DNA from: Streptomyces huiliensis
GTDB lineage: Bacteria > Actinomycetota > Actinomycetes > Streptomycetales > Streptomycetaceae
Assembly (NCBI RefSeq): GCF_020037025.1
Contig: NZ_JAIQLH010000002.1
Span: 1 to 64,000, forward strand
Length of the DNA: 64,000 bases
Direction of reading: 5' to 3'
Shown here: positions 1 to 8,541 of the stretch, one piece after another
How the letters are laid out: each line of letters starts with the position of its first letter
Numbering within the stretch: position 1 is the stretch's first letter
Made by a program: the position numbers and the translations under genes
The notes under the pieces: model-generated
Told to the model about the DNA's origin: nothing
What the model saw: the letters and a program-made list of their open reading frames with translations, nothing else
The model's database searches: none

Positions 1-68
1 ACCCGTCGTCGCCACACCGCGAGCGCCACGCGCGCACCCCACGCGACACCGCCTACCCGCTGTATCCC

Positions 69-106
69 GCAACGCCGCGCAACGCCGGTGCAACGTCCCC
101 GCAACG
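69..106. promoter_or_regulatory. Phased GCAACG direct repeats upstream of the sulfonate ABC operon
   Basis: The hexamer GCAACG begins at 69, 79, 90 and 101, so four copies are spaced by 10-11 bp, about one helical turn. They lie 96-133 bp before the start of the binding-protein gene. Same-face spacing of this kind suits cooperative binding of a regulator, but no known regulator is recognised. The rest of bases 1-201 holds no gene I can support. Confidence 0.4.
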
Positions 107-201
107 CCCCTGGCGGAACCTCCTGTTCAGACTTCTGCCACCCCCCTCTCCCCCACCGCTCCCCGCTCCTCCCCACCGCCCCGCCGAGAGGACCCTCACC
201 C

Positions 202-1320
202 ATGCCTTCCTCCGCCCGCCGCCGACCACGCGCGGCCGCCGTTCCCCTCCTGACCCTGACCCTCTCGGCGATCCTGACCCTGGCGTCCTGCGGCTACGGC
301 TCCACGAAGGACGAGGCACGCCCCGCGGGGCAGGCCGCCGAGGGCGCGCCGAAGCTGTCGGCCGACTCCGTGACCATCGGCTACTTCCCCAACATCACGC
401 ACGCCACCCCGCTGGTCGGCGAGCAGGAGGGCATCCTGCGGAAGGAACTGGGCGGCACGAAGCTGAAGTCGACCACGTTCAACGCGGGCCCGTCCGAGAT
501 CGAGGCGCTCAACGCCGGCTCGATCGACATCGGCTGGATCGGCCCCTCGCCGGCGATCAACGGCTACGTGAAGTCCAAGGGACAGAACCTGCGGATCGTC
601 TCGGGCTCGGCCTCCGGCGGCGTCAAGCTCGTCGTCGACCCCAAGAAGATCCGCACGCTCGACGACGTCAAGGGCAAGCGGATCGCCACTCCGCAGAAGG
701 GCAACACCCAGGACGTCGCCTTCCTCCACTGGATCGCGAGCCGGGGCTGGAAGGTCGACCCGGGGAGCGGCAAGGGCGACGTGTCGGTGGTGCGGACGGA
801 CAACAAGGTGACGCCGGACGCGTTCAAGTCCGGCTCGGTGGACGGCGCGTGGGTGCCCGAGCCGACGGCGTCGAAGCTGGTGTCCGAGGGTGGGAAGGTG
901 CTGCTGGACGAGGCGTCCCTGTGGCCCGGCGGGAAGTTCGTCATCACCAACGTCATCGTGTCGCGGACGTTCCTCGAACGGCACCCGGACGTCGTCGAGG
1001 CCGTGCTGCGCGGTTCGGTGCGCACCAACGCCTGGATCGCCGCGAATCCGGCCAAGGCGAAGGCGTCCGCGAACGCGGCGCTGAAGAAGCTGTCCGGCAA
1101 GGCGCTGCCGGCCGACGTCCTGGACCCGGCGTGGGCCTCCATCCGGACCACCGACGACCCGCTGGCGGCCACCCTGCGGGCCGAGGCCGACCACGCGGTC
1201 GCCGCCGGCCTGCTGGACAAGCCGGACCTGGCCGGCATCTACGACCTGGCTCCGCTCAACAAGGTCCTCAAGGCCGAGGGCAGGCCGCCCGTCGACGCGG
1301 CGGGGCTCGGCCGGCAGTAG
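202..1320 (+). CDS. ABC transporter substrate-binding lipoprotein, sulfonate (SsuA/TauA) type
   Basis: A 372-residue lipoprotein expected to capture aliphatic sulfonates or a related sulfur compound outside the membrane. The start at 202 follows a GAGAGGA ribosome site; an upstream in-frame ATG at 88 lacks one. The N-terminus has arginines, a hydrophobic stretch and a lipobox ending in LASC. The mature part carries the NMT1/SsuA pattern: TIGYFPNITHATP near the start, a substrate-loop region with GPSEIEALNAGSIDIGWIG, and a late DGAWVPEP motif. ATPase, permease and CbiX-type chelatase genes follow on the same strand, a grouping known from Streptomyces sulfate-assimilation loci with cysH/D/N upstream. 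The exact substrate (sulfonate, taurine or sulfate ester) cannot be read from sequence. Confidence 0.9.
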   Translation: MPSSARRRPRAAAVPLLTLTLSAILTLASCGYGSTKDEARPAGQAAEGAPKLSADSVTIGYFPNITHATPLVGEQEGILRKELGGTKLKSTTFNAGPSEIEALNAGSIDIGWIGPSPAINGYVKSKGQNLRIVSGSASGGVKLVVDPKKIRTLDDVKGKRIATPQKGNTQDVAFLHWIASRGWKVDPGSGKGDVSVVRTDNKVTPDAFKSGSVDGAWVPEPTASKLVSEGGKVLLDEASLWPGGKFVITNVIVSRTFLERHPDVVEAVLRGSVRTNAWIAANPAKAKASANAALKKLSGKALPADVLDPAWASIRTTDDPLAATLRAEADHAVAAGLLDKPDLAGIYDLAPLNKVLKAEGRPPVDAAGLGRQ

Positions 1321-1322
1321 GC

Positions 1323-1410
1323 GGTACGGCGCCGGCACCGCACCGGTACGGCTCCGGCACCGCACCGGTACGGCTCCGGCACCGCACCGGTACGGCTCCG
1401 GCACCGGAAC
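1323..1410. repeat. Four tandem 22-bp repeats between binding-protein and ATPase genes
   Basis: GGTACGG recurs at 1323, 1345, 1367 and 1389, giving four near-identical 22-bp units with core GGTACGGCTCCGGCACCG. Single-base changes occur in the first unit and in the end of the last. The array fills most of the 156-bp gap inside the operon and may fold in the mRNA, which could alter the ratio of binding protein to ATPase. No known element matches. Confidence 0.85.
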
Positions 1411-1476
1411 GGCACGGCGCCGACAGCAGGCGTACGACACGTCCCCGCACCACCGACCGCACACCAGGAGGTCCGG

Positions 1477-2355
1477 ATGGCCCCGACCACGACCCCCACG
1501 ACCGCCACGACCACCACGACCACCGGCAGGACCGGCAGGACCGACAGGTCCGGCACCGCTCCCGCGCCGGCCGGCGCCGACGCACCCCCGGCCGTCCGGA
1601 TCGACCGCGTCCACAAGCACTTCGCCCGCTCCGGCGACGGCCGGCCGGTCCTGGAGGACATCACGCTCGACGTCCGCCCCGGGGAGTTCGTCTGCCTGCT
1701 GGGGGCCAGCGGCTGCGGCAAGTCGACGCTGCTGAACCTGGTCGCCGGTCTCGACCGGCCCACGGCGGGCACCATCGAGGTGCCCGGCGGCCGGCCGGCG
1801 CTGATGTTCCAGGAGCACGCCCTGTTCCCCTGGCTGACGGCGGGCCGCAACGTCGAGCTCGCGCTCCGGCTGCGCGGCGTGCCCCGGGCGGACCGGCGGG
1901 CCGAGGCCGAGCGGCTGCTCGACCTCGTCCGGCTCGGCGGCGCGTACCGCAAGCGGGTGCACGAGCTGTCCGGCGGGATGCGGCAGCGCGTCGCCCTCGC
2001 CCGGGCGCTGGCGCAGGACAGCCGGCTGCTGCTGATGGACGAGCCGTTCGCCGCGCTCGACGCCATCACCCGGGACGTGCTGCACCACGAACTCACCCGG
2101 ATCTGGTCGGAGTCGGCGGAGTCAGCGGAGTCGGAGACCGCGCTGTCGGTGCTGTTCGTCACGCACAACGTGCGCGAGGCGGTGCGGCTGGGGCAGCGCG
2201 TGGTGCTGCTGTCCTCCCGGCCGGGCCGGGTGGCGCGGGAGTGGACGGTCGGCATACCGCAGCCGCGCCGCATCGAGGACGCGGCGGTCGCGGACCTGTC
2301 CGTGGAGATCACCGAGGAACTGCGTGGGGAGATCCGCCGTCATGGCAAGCACTGA
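1477..2355 (+). CDS. ABC transporter ATP-binding protein, SsuB/TauB family
   Basis: A 292-residue nucleotide-binding subunit that powers the sulfonate-type importer on the cytoplasmic face. The start at 1477 follows a strong AGGAGG. The first 45 residues are a low-complexity Thr/Arg/Gly/Ala region. The ABC domain then shows Walker A GASGCGKST, the Q-loop in MFQEHALFPW, signature LSGGMRQR, Walker B LLLMDEPF with the D-loop following, and the switch histidine in VTHNVREA. The QEHALFPWLT form is typical of nitrate/sulfonate/taurine importers. The gene overlaps the permease start by 14 bp, which indicates translational coupling. Confidence 0.93.
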   Translation: MAPTTTPTTATTTTTTGRTGRTDRSGTAPAPAGADAPPAVRIDRVHKHFARSGDGRPVLEDITLDVRPGEFVCLLGASGCGKSTLLNLVAGLDRPTAGTIEVPGGRPALMFQEHALFPWLTAGRNVELALRLRGVPRADRRAEAERLLDLVRLGGAYRKRVHELSGGMRQRVALARALAQDSRLLLMDEPFAALDAITRDVLHHELTRIWSESAESAESETALSVLFVTHNVREAVRLGQRVVLLSSRPGRVAREWTVGIPQPRRIEDAAVADLSVEITEELRGEIRRHGKH

Positions 2356-3214
2356 GACCGCCTCCGACCTGGCCGGGCTGGAGGCCGGGCTCGACGCCCT
2401 GGACGCCGTCCCGGTCGAACGCACGCCGCTGCGGCAGGTCCTGCTGCACAAGGTGCTGCCGCCGGTCACGGCCGTCGTCCTCGTCCTCGCCGTCTGGAAG
2501 CTGCTGGTCGTCGCCGGGGTCACCGCGGACTACAAGCTGCCCGACCCGTCGGCGGTCTGGCACAGCCTCCGCGAACTCTGGCTCCAGGGCACGCTGTTCG
2601 ACATCATCTGGACCAGCGTCTCGCGCGGCCTGCTCGGCTTCCTCGCCGCCCTCGCCCTGGGCACGCCGCTGGGCCTGCTGGTGGCGCGCGTGCCCTTCGT
2701 CCGGGCGGCCCTCGGACCGATCCTCTCCGGCCTCCAGTCGCTACCCTCGGTGGCCTGGGTGCCGGCGGCGGTCATCTGGCTGGGCATCACGGACGCGGCG
2801 ATGTACGCGGTGATCCTGCTGGGCGCCGTCCCGTCCATCGCCAACGGGCTGGTGTCCGGCATCGACCAGGTGCCGCCGCTGTACCTGCGGGCGGGCCGCA
2901 CCCTGGGCGCGACGGGGGCCCGGGGCGCACGCCACATCCTGCTGCCGGCGGCGCTGCCGGGCTACATCGCCGGCCTCAAGCAGGGCTGGGCGTTCTCCTG
3001 GCGCTCGCTGATGGCGGCCGAACTCATCGCGTCCTCACCGGATCTGGGCCTGGGTCTCGGCCAGTACCTGGAGAACGCCCGCACCGACTCCGACATGCCG
3101 GCGGTGCTGCTCGGGATCCTGCTGATCCTCTTCGTCGGCATCGCCATCGACCTGGCGGTCTTCAGCCCCCTGGAACGCCGGGTGCTCCGCACCCGGGGAC
3201 TGGCGGCGAAATGA
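2342..3214 (+). CDS. ABC transporter permease, SsuC/TauC family
   Basis: A 290-residue inner-membrane permease of the sulfonate-type importer. About six hydrophobic segments are visible, starting with the one at VTAVVLVLAVWKLLVV. The cytoplasmic EAA-like loop, which contacts the ATPase, reads LGATGARGARHILLPAALPG. I chose the ATG at 2342, inside the end of the ATPase gene; a GTG at 2324 is an alternative in the same frame. The stop overlaps the next start in an ATGA arrangement (3211-3214), so all four genes are probably cotranscribed. Confidence 0.9.
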   Translation: MASTETASDLAGLEAGLDALDAVPVERTPLRQVLLHKVLPPVTAVVLVLAVWKLLVVAGVTADYKLPDPSAVWHSLRELWLQGTLFDIIWTSVSRGLLGFLAALALGTPLGLLVARVPFVRAALGPILSGLQSLPSVAWVPAAVIWLGITDAAMYAVILLGAVPSIANGLVSGIDQVPPLYLRAGRTLGATGARGARHILLPAALPGYIAGLKQGWAFSWRSLMAAELIASSPDLGLGLGQYLENARTDSDMPAVLLGILLILFVGIAIDLAVFSPLERRVLRTRGLAAK

Positions 3215-3993
3215 CCGGCACACCGCCCGCGCTGCTCCTCGTCGCCCACGGCAGCCGCGACCCGCGCCACGCGGCGACCGTCGCCGCCCTGCGCACCCGG
3301 GTCGCGGCCCGCCTCCCGGGCGTACGGGTCGCGGCCGGCTTCCTGGGCCTCCGCACCCCCGACGTCCCGACGACCCTCACCCGCCTGGCTGCGGATGGGG
3401 TACGGACGGCGGTGGCCGTACCGCTGCTGCTGACGCACGCCTTCCACGCGTCGACGGACATCCCGGACGTCCTCCGTACCGCCACCCCGCCGGGACTGAC
3501 GGTACGTCAGGCGCCGGTACTGGGCCCGTGCCGCCTCCTCCTCTCGGCCCTGGAGCAGCGGCTCCGCGAGGCCGGCGTCCCCACCCGCGCCCGCGCCACG
3601 ACGGGCGTCGTCCTGGCCGCGGCCGGCTCCTCCGACCCGTCGGCCACCGCCGCCATCGCCTCCCTGGCCCGCACCTGGCAGGCCACCGGCTGGCGCGCCG
3701 TCCGACCCGCCTACGCCTCAGCCGCCGGCCCCCGCACGGAGGACGCGGTCCGCGCCCTCCGCGCCGAAGGCTGCGAACGCGTCGCCGTGGCCCGCTACGT
3801 CCTGGCCCCCGGCCGCCTCCCGGACCGCATCGCCGCGGGCGCTGCCACCGCGGGCGCCGACGCGGTGGCGGAACCGCTGGGGGCGGCACGGGAGGTGGTG
3901 ACGTTGCTGGTGCGGCGTTACGAAGAAGGCGCTGAGGGCGCTGCCGGCGCCGCGGCGACCCCCGGGTGGGAGGTGGAACGGGCGGCGGCCTAG
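3211..3993 (+). CDS. Sirohydrochlorin chelatase, CbiX/SirB family
   Basis: A 260-residue protein of the CbiX family, which inserts Fe(II) or Co(II) into sirohydrochlorin for siroheme or cobalamin. The family start motif LLLVAHGSRDPRHA contains the metal-binding histidine, and a second half-repeat begins around GVVLAAAGSSDPSATAA. His-rich LLLTHAFHASTDIP fits the second metal-binding site. Location in a sulfur-uptake operon points to siroheme for sulfite reductase rather than cobalamin. The 3' end is rich in Ala/Gly/Glu and may be a disordered tail. Confidence 0.85.
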   Translation: MTGTPPALLLVAHGSRDPRHAATVAALRTRVAARLPGVRVAAGFLGLRTPDVPTTLTRLAADGVRTAVAVPLLLTHAFHASTDIPDVLRTATPPGLTVRQAPVLGPCRLLLSALEQRLREAGVPTRARATTGVVLAAAGSSDPSATAAIASLARTWQATGWRAVRPAYASAAGPRTEDAVRALRAEGCERVAVARYVLAPGRLPDRIAAGAATAGADAVAEPLGAAREVVTLLVRRYEEGAEGAAGAAATPGWEVERAAA

Positions 3994-4066
3994 CCGGGAC
4001 GAGCGCCAAGAAGACCCCCACCAGGCCGACGGCGCAGGCCCGCCGCCGGCAGAGCGCGGAGGCGGG

Positions 4067-4543
4067 TCAGCGACGAGCCGCCGCCTCCGCGCGGAGGCGT
4101 TCGGTCTGCGCGCGGCCCACCTCCGACGCCTTGCCGAGGTAGTCGCCGATGACGGCGAGCTGTTCGTCCGTGTAACCGGCCAGGACCTGGCGGAACGCCC
4201 GGCCGGGTTCGTCCCAGGCCGCGCCGATGCCGGCGAGGGAGCCGGGGGCCAGGGCGACGAGGGCTCGCCGGCGGTCGTCGGGGTCGATCCGCCGCTCGGC
4301 GATGCCGGCCTTGACCAGGCGGTCGACGAGGCGGGTGGCGGAGCCGGGGGTCAGGCCGGTGAGGCGGGCGATCTCCCCGGTACACAGCGGCCCGCCCGCC
4401 CGGTGGAGCAGGTTCACGCACTGGAGGTCCGTGGGGTGCAGGCCCAGGCTGTCGGCCAGGGCCTGGTTGAACAGGGTCCAGACCGCGTAGTGGCGACGGC
4501 TCTCGCTCACGATCTCCTGCAGCAGTTCCGCCCGTTCCGGCAC
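4067..4543 (-). CDS. MarR family transcriptional regulator
   Basis: A 158-residue winged-helix repressor. I chose the GTG at 4543 because GGAGG lies just upstream and because this puts the palindromic operator outside the gene; an upstream GTG at 4615 would extend it by 24 residues through the palindrome. The recognition region is TGEIARLTGLTPGSATRLVDRLVKAG, and the wing has DPDDRRRALV. It is divergent from an NmrA-like oxidoreductase that it very probably controls together with itself. MarR proteins of this size often respond to phenols or quinones, but the ligand here is unknown. Confidence 0.88.
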   Translation of the reverse strand: MPERAELLQEIVSESRRHYAVWTLFNQALADSLGLHPTDLQCVNLLHRAGGPLCTGEIARLTGLTPGSATRLVDRLVKAGIAERRIDPDDRRRALVALAPGSLAGIGAAWDEPGRAFRQVLAGYTDEQLAVIGDYLGKASEVGRAQTERLRAEAAARR

Positions 4544-4570
4544 CTGTCCGACCTCCACCCGGAAAAACCC

Positions 4571-4599
4571 TTGCGTCGCGCAATCTTTGCGCGACACAA
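4571..4599. promoter_or_regulatory. MarR-type palindromic operator in the divergent promoter
   Basis: TTGCGTCGCGCAA (4571-4583) and TTGCGCGACACAA (4587-4599) form an inverted repeat of 13-bp arms with one mismatch and a 3-bp spacer. A partial third half-site, TTGTGCGTCGC, follows at 4617. The position between the MarR gene and the oxidoreductase gene is what is expected for a shared autoregulatory operator. Direct binding is an inference. Confidence 0.65.
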
Positions 4600-4655
4600 T
4601 CTTTTCGCCACGCACATTGTGCGTCGCCTCGCCATGCTACGAAAGGCACGCCCTC

Positions 4656-5495
4656 ATGACGACCCTCGTCACCGGAGCCCGCGGCCGCGTCGGCCGCGTT
4701 CTCATCGACCTCCTGCGGTCCGACGGCCGCCCGGTCCGCGCCGGTTCCAACGCCCCCGAGGAGCTGAGCCTCCCCACGGGCACCGAGTCCGTGCGCTGCG
4801 CGCTCGGCGAGCCGGAGACGTTCCCCGCCGCGCTCGACGGCGTCACCTCCGTCTTCCTCTACGCGCAGGCGTCGCACGCCGACGCGTTCCTCACGGAGGC
4901 GGAACGGGCGGGGGTGGAGCACATCGTCCTGCTGTCGTCGACGGCCGCGCTGGCGCCGGAGGACGTCCGGAACCCGATCGTCGACATGCACCGTGACGCC
5001 GAACGGGCGCTGGCGGCGGCCCCGATCGCCTCCACCGCGCTGCGGCCGGGCGGCTTCGCCACCAACGCGCTCGGCTGGGCCCAGTCCATCCGCACCGAGG
5101 GCGTCGTCCGCCTCCCCTACCCCGAGGCGCACTCCACCCCCATCCACGAACGCGACATCGCCGAGGCCGCCCACGCGGTGCTCACCGCCGATGCCCACCG
5201 CGGTACCGGGCACAGGCTCTCCGGGCCGGAGTCGCTCACCTTCCGGGAGCACGTGGAGCACATCGGGCGCGCCGTGGGCCGGCCCCTGACCGTCGAGGCC
5301 GTGGGCCCGGAGGAGTGGAAGCGGTCGGTCTCCGCGTTCATGCCGGAGGTGTACGCGGACACGCTGCTCGCCGCGTGGCGGGCCGCGGACGGCGTTCCGG
5401 AGGAGGTCGCGCCCGGCGTGGAGCTGCTGACCGGCCACCCGGCCCGGACGTTCGCGGCCTGGGCCGAGGAGCACGCGGCGGCCTTCACCGCCTGA
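4656..5495 (+). CDS. NmrA/QOR2-like NAD(P)-binding oxidoreductase
   Basis: A 279-residue atypical short-chain dehydrogenase of the NmrA/YtfG (quinone oxidoreductase 2) type. The Rossmann motif TLVTGARGRVGR lies at the extreme N-terminus, so the ATG at 4656 (after GAAAGG) is preferred to the upstream in-frame ATG at 4587. The central LLSSTAAL and the TALRPGGFATNAL segment are typical of the family; the classical YxxxK triad is absent, as in NmrA proteins. Divergence from a MarR gene fits induction by quinones or similar electrophiles. The substrate is not determinable from sequence. Confidence 0.85.
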   Translation: MTTLVTGARGRVGRVLIDLLRSDGRPVRAGSNAPEELSLPTGTESVRCALGEPETFPAALDGVTSVFLYAQASHADAFLTEAERAGVEHIVLLSSTAALAPEDVRNPIVDMHRDAERALAAAPIASTALRPGGFATNALGWAQSIRTEGVVRLPYPEAHSTPIHERDIAEAAHAVLTADAHRGTGHRLSGPESLTFREHVEHIGRAVGRPLTVEAVGPEEWKRSVSAFMPEVYADTLLAAWRAADGVPEEVAPGVELLTGHPARTFAAWAEEHAAAFTA

Positions 5496-5500
5496 CCCGG

Positions 5501-5650
5501 CCAGGCGCCTGCCGGGCGAGGCATCAGGCCGGGCGAGGCATCCGACCCGGGCGAGGCGTCAGGCCGGGCAAGGCGCCTGCCCGAGCGAGGCGCCAGACCG
5601 GGCGAGGCGCCAGACCAGGCGACGCGTCAGACCAGGCGACGCGTCAGACC
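5501..5650. repeat. Degenerate ~17-bp tandem repeats
   Basis: About eight imperfect units of the form CAGACCGGGCGAGGCGC occur with 17-bp spacing in the last half, where CAGACCAGGCGACGCGT is repeated. The array runs from just after the oxidoreductase stop to the stop codon of the converging LysE-type gene. It probably arose by slippage and has no recognised function. No clean terminator hairpin is seen besides the repeats. Confidence 0.75.
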
Positions 5651-6294
5651 GACTCGACGGCCGTCCCGACGCCCAGGGCCAGCAGGACGCCGCCCGTGGC
5701 GCGTTCGAGGTTGCGGTGGACGCGGGGGCGGCGCAGCCAGGCCATGAAGCGGGTGGCGCCGAGGGTCACGAGCAGCAGCCAGGCGGCGGCGATGACCGCG
5801 TCGATCACTCCGAAGAGGAGAGTCGTGGCGAGCGGGGACGCGCCGTCCGGGAGGAACTGCGGTGCGACGGCGACGAAGAAGACGCCGACCTTCGGGTTCA
5901 GCAGGCAGCTCAGCACGCCCTGCCGGAAGGCCGCGCCGGCGCCGACCGACCCGGGCGCGTCACCCTCGGACTCCGGGGCGGGCGGCGGCTCCTGGGACAG
6001 GGCCACGGCGCGGCGCTGCGCCCAGAGCGCCTGCGCGCCGAGGAAGACGAGGTAGGCGGCGCCGGCCAGTTTGACGAAGGTGAACGCCGCGTCCCACCGC
6101 TGGAGCGCCGCCGCCAGGCCGAACGCGGCGGCCACGCCCCAGCCGAGCGACCCCACGGCCGCCCCGAGGCCGGTGGCGGCACCGGCCCGGCGCCCGCCGC
6201 GCAGGCAGTTGCGCAGCACGAGGACGAGGTCGGGGCCCGGAGAGACCGTCACCAGGAGGGAGAAGAGGGCGAAGCCGAGTATCGCGGTCGTCAT
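5644..6294 (-). CDS. LysE/RhtB family amino-acid exporter
   Basis: A 216-residue inner-membrane protein of the LysE/RhtB family, which exports amino acids or their derivatives. Six hydrophobic segments are visible. The family motif SPGPDLVLVLRNCLRGGRRAG occupies positions 18-38, and a KLAGAAYLVFLGAQ segment follows in the middle. The stop codon lies inside a tandem repeat array, so the last residues may vary between strains. The substrate is unknown; no ArgP/LysG-like regulator is adjacent. Confidence 0.9.
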   Translation of the reverse strand: MTTAILGFALFSLLVTVSPGPDLVLVLRNCLRGGRRAGAATGLGAAVGSLGWGVAAAFGLAAALQRWDAAFTFVKLAGAAYLVFLGAQALWAQRRAVALSQEPPPAPESEGDAPGSVGAGAAFRQGVLSCLLNPKVGVFFVAVAPQFLPDGASPLATTLLFGVIDAVIAAAWLLLVTLGATRFMAWLRRPRVHRNLERATGGVLLALGVGTAVESV

Positions 6295-6728
6295 GCAGCG
6301 CTCCAGTCACACACGTCTCATACACGTCTCACGCGCGCCTCACGCGCGTCGGTGATCGGAGCCTAATGCGGCACGGACGGACGGGACCTGGGGTTTTACC
6401 GGACCCGCCGGTGAACGGAGGTGGCCGCCGTGCCCCGTGGGGGTGAGGCACGGCGGCCGAGGGGACCGTACCAGGCGGTCGGTCCCCCGCGGGCCCGTTC
6501 GCCGACGCGCGGACGGCCCGGCGGCCGCCGCGCCGGGGCGATCCGCTCTCTCCTCGCACCTCTCCGGGCCCTGCGAGGCTCGGCGATCCGTCCTCGGGGA
6601 CGGACGTTCGACGGCTGGTGGCCGCCACGGAAGGTTGCCGGTGCGGGCCCCCGCGCCGGCAGACGGCAGAATGCCCGGGAACCCCCGCACCGGACCGAGG
6701 GGGCGGAACGAGAGCGAGGGTACGGACG

Positions 6729-7616
6729 GTGGCCGACGTGTCGGAGGCGGCATTCACGGAACAGCGGGCGCGCGCCCTCCTGGCGCGGGCCGGGCTGACG
6801 GAGCCGGCGGCGCGCGACGCGACGCTGCTCGCGCTCGGAGAGAACGCGGTGTTCGCGTCCGGCGGCCTGGTCGCGAAGGTCGGGCGGCACTCCTCGCTCG
6901 CCGACCGCGCACGCCGCGAACTGCGCGTCGCGACCTGGCTGGCGGAGAGCGGCGTCCCGGCCGTGCGGCCGGTCGAGGCCGAGGTGGCGATGGCGGACGG
7001 GCACCCCGTGACGCTCTGGCACCGGATGCCCGACGCCGTCCGCCCCGCGACCCCCGAGGATCTGGCCGGGCTGCTCCGGCTCGTCCACGCCCTGCCCGCC
7101 CCGGACTTCGGGCTGCCGCCGCGCGACCTGCTCGACGGCGTCGAGCGCTGGCTGCGGCTGGCCGGTGACGCGATCGACCCGGCGGACGCCGCGTATCTCC
7201 GCGAGCGGCGCGACGGGTTCGCGGCGGCGGCCGCCGCGCTCGTCCCGCACCTCCCGCCGGGGCCGGTGCACGGGGACGCGCTGACCCGCAACGTCCACGT
7301 CGGGCCGGACGGGCCCGTCCTGGTCGATCTGGAGACCTTCGCCGCGGACCTGCGCGAGCACGACCTGGTCGTGATGGCGCTCGGCCGCGACCGCTACGGC
7401 CTCGCCCCGGAGGGCTATGACGCCTTCGTCCGTACCTACGGCTGGGACGTCCGCGAGTGGGACGGCTGCGCGGTGCTGCGTGGGGCGCGCGAGACGGCCA
7501 GTTGCGCCTGGGTGGCCCAGCACGCGCCGGGCAACCCGGCCGCCCTGGCCGAGTTCCGCCGCCGGGTCGCCTCCCTGCGGGACGGCGACACGGCAGTGCG
7601 CTGGCGGCCTTTCTGA
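6729..7616 (+). CDS. Phosphotransferase of the aminoglycoside/choline kinase (APH) fold
   Basis: A 295-residue protein with the APH/choline-kinase fold. The ATP-binding lobe has NAVFASGGLVAKVGRH. The catalytic loop reads VHGDALTRNVHVG, and the metal-binding aspartate sits in VLVDLETFA. The GTG at 6729 follows GAGGG by 8 bases; a GTG at 6738 is also possible. Such proteins occur as uncharacterised kinases of small molecules in Streptomyces, and resistance is not implied. Bases 6295-6728 ahead of it hold no supported gene, only the promoter regions of this gene and of the LysE gene. Confidence 0.8.
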   Translation: MADVSEAAFTEQRARALLARAGLTEPAARDATLLALGENAVFASGGLVAKVGRHSSLADRARRELRVATWLAESGVPAVRPVEAEVAMADGHPVTLWHRMPDAVRPATPEDLAGLLRLVHALPAPDFGLPPRDLLDGVERWLRLAGDAIDPADAAYLRERRDGFAAAAAALVPHLPPGPVHGDALTRNVHVGPDGPVLVDLETFAADLREHDLVVMALGRDRYGLAPEGYDAFVRTYGWDVREWDGCAVLRGARETASCAWVAQHAPGNPAALAEFRRRVASLRDGDTAVRWRPF

Positions 7617-7650
7617 CGCTCTCCCGCCCGGCCGGCCAGGCGGGAGGGTG

Positions 7651-8319
7651 TCAGATGCTGCGGGCGGTGATGTCACCGTAGGACGTGGTCGCGTGGATGG
7701 TCAGGTCGGCGGTCCCCCCGGCGTTCTTGAGCGCGTTGTGGATCCGGCCGTAGGCGGTGCCGGCGTCCAGCGCGGCGGAGACGCCGCGGGCCGCGCCGAC
7801 GGACACTTCGCCGGACTCGGTGCGCAGCACGACCGTGCCGCGCACGGCCTCGGCGACGTGGAGGTCGCCGTGCCGGGTGCTGATCTCCGCGTCGCCGCCC
7901 AGGCGGCCGACCGAGACGTCGCCGGCCTGGAGGGTGAGGCGGGCGCTCGCGGCCTCGTCCAGCTTGACGGTGCCCCGCGCGCCCTCGAAGGCGACGTCGC
8001 CGAGCCGTCCGACGCCCCGGAACTCGCCGTCGGCCGCCTTCGCCTCGACCCGCGAGCCGGCGGGGAGCCGGACGGTCACCTCGACCGCGCCGGAGCTGCC
8101 GAGGACCGCGTTCTTCGCCAGCGCGGCCGTGACCCGCAGGACGCCGTCGCCGTACTCGACGCCGATCCGCTCCGCGGCCTTGACGTCACGGCCCTTGGAG
8201 GCGTCCGCGGGCAGGACCTCGACGACCGTGTCGGCCCGCTCGGCGGCGATGAACCGGATGTGCCCCGCGGGGATGTCGAGGACGGCGGCGATCGGGGCGG
8301 GGGTGACGAACTTCTGCAT
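7651..8319 (-). CDS. DUF4097 beta-strand repeat protein
   Basis: A 222-residue protein consisting of short beta-repeats of the DUF4097/adhesin-like type, for example DVSVGRLGGDAEISTRHGDLHVAEA and the closing TSYGDITARSI. There is no signal peptide or membrane segment, so it is predicted to be cytoplasmic. The start at 8319 follows AAGGAGAGAG. The gene is divergent from an HTH/GbsR-like regulator, a pairing that recurs in Streptomyces and suggests direct control. No biochemical function is known to me for this family. Confidence 0.85.
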   Translation of the reverse strand: MQKFVTPAPIAAVLDIPAGHIRFIAAERADTVVEVLPADASKGRDVKAAERIGVEYGDGVLRVTAALAKNAVLGSSGAVEVTVRLPAGSRVEAKAADGEFRGVGRLGDVAFEGARGTVKLDEAASARLTLQAGDVSVGRLGGDAEISTRHGDLHVAEAVRGTVVLRTESGEVSVGAARGVSAALDAGTAYGRIHNALKNAGGTADLTIHATTSYGDITARSI

Positions 8320-8363
8320 GGTGCTCTCTCCTTGACTCGCTGTTTCCTGCGACGGAAACGCTA

Positions 8364-8489
8364 CGTTGCTTTCGCGGACGCGACAATAAACTCGTTGCAC
8401 CAGACATACGTTTACGCAGGTCAGAGCAGATTAATCATTGCAATGCCACTGAAAGCTAATGCAACGCCAGCCCTCGTTTCGTTGCAATG
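8364..8489. promoter_or_regulatory. CGTTGCA/TGCAACG motif array in a divergent promoter
   Basis: Copies of CGTTGC or its complement occur at 8364, 8393, 8460 and 8480, with a perfect palindrome CATTGCAATG at 8436-8445. The 222-bp gap is much richer in A/T than its surroundings. TTGCAA at 8482-8487 and TATTCT at 8506-8511, 18 bp apart, could be the promoter of the regulator gene, so binding at the last site would block it. Autoregulation is inferred. Confidence 0.5.
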
Positions 8490-8541
8490 AGTTGTCGGTG
8501 AACGCTATTCTGGCGGCTCCGAGAGCACGAAGGAGACCACG

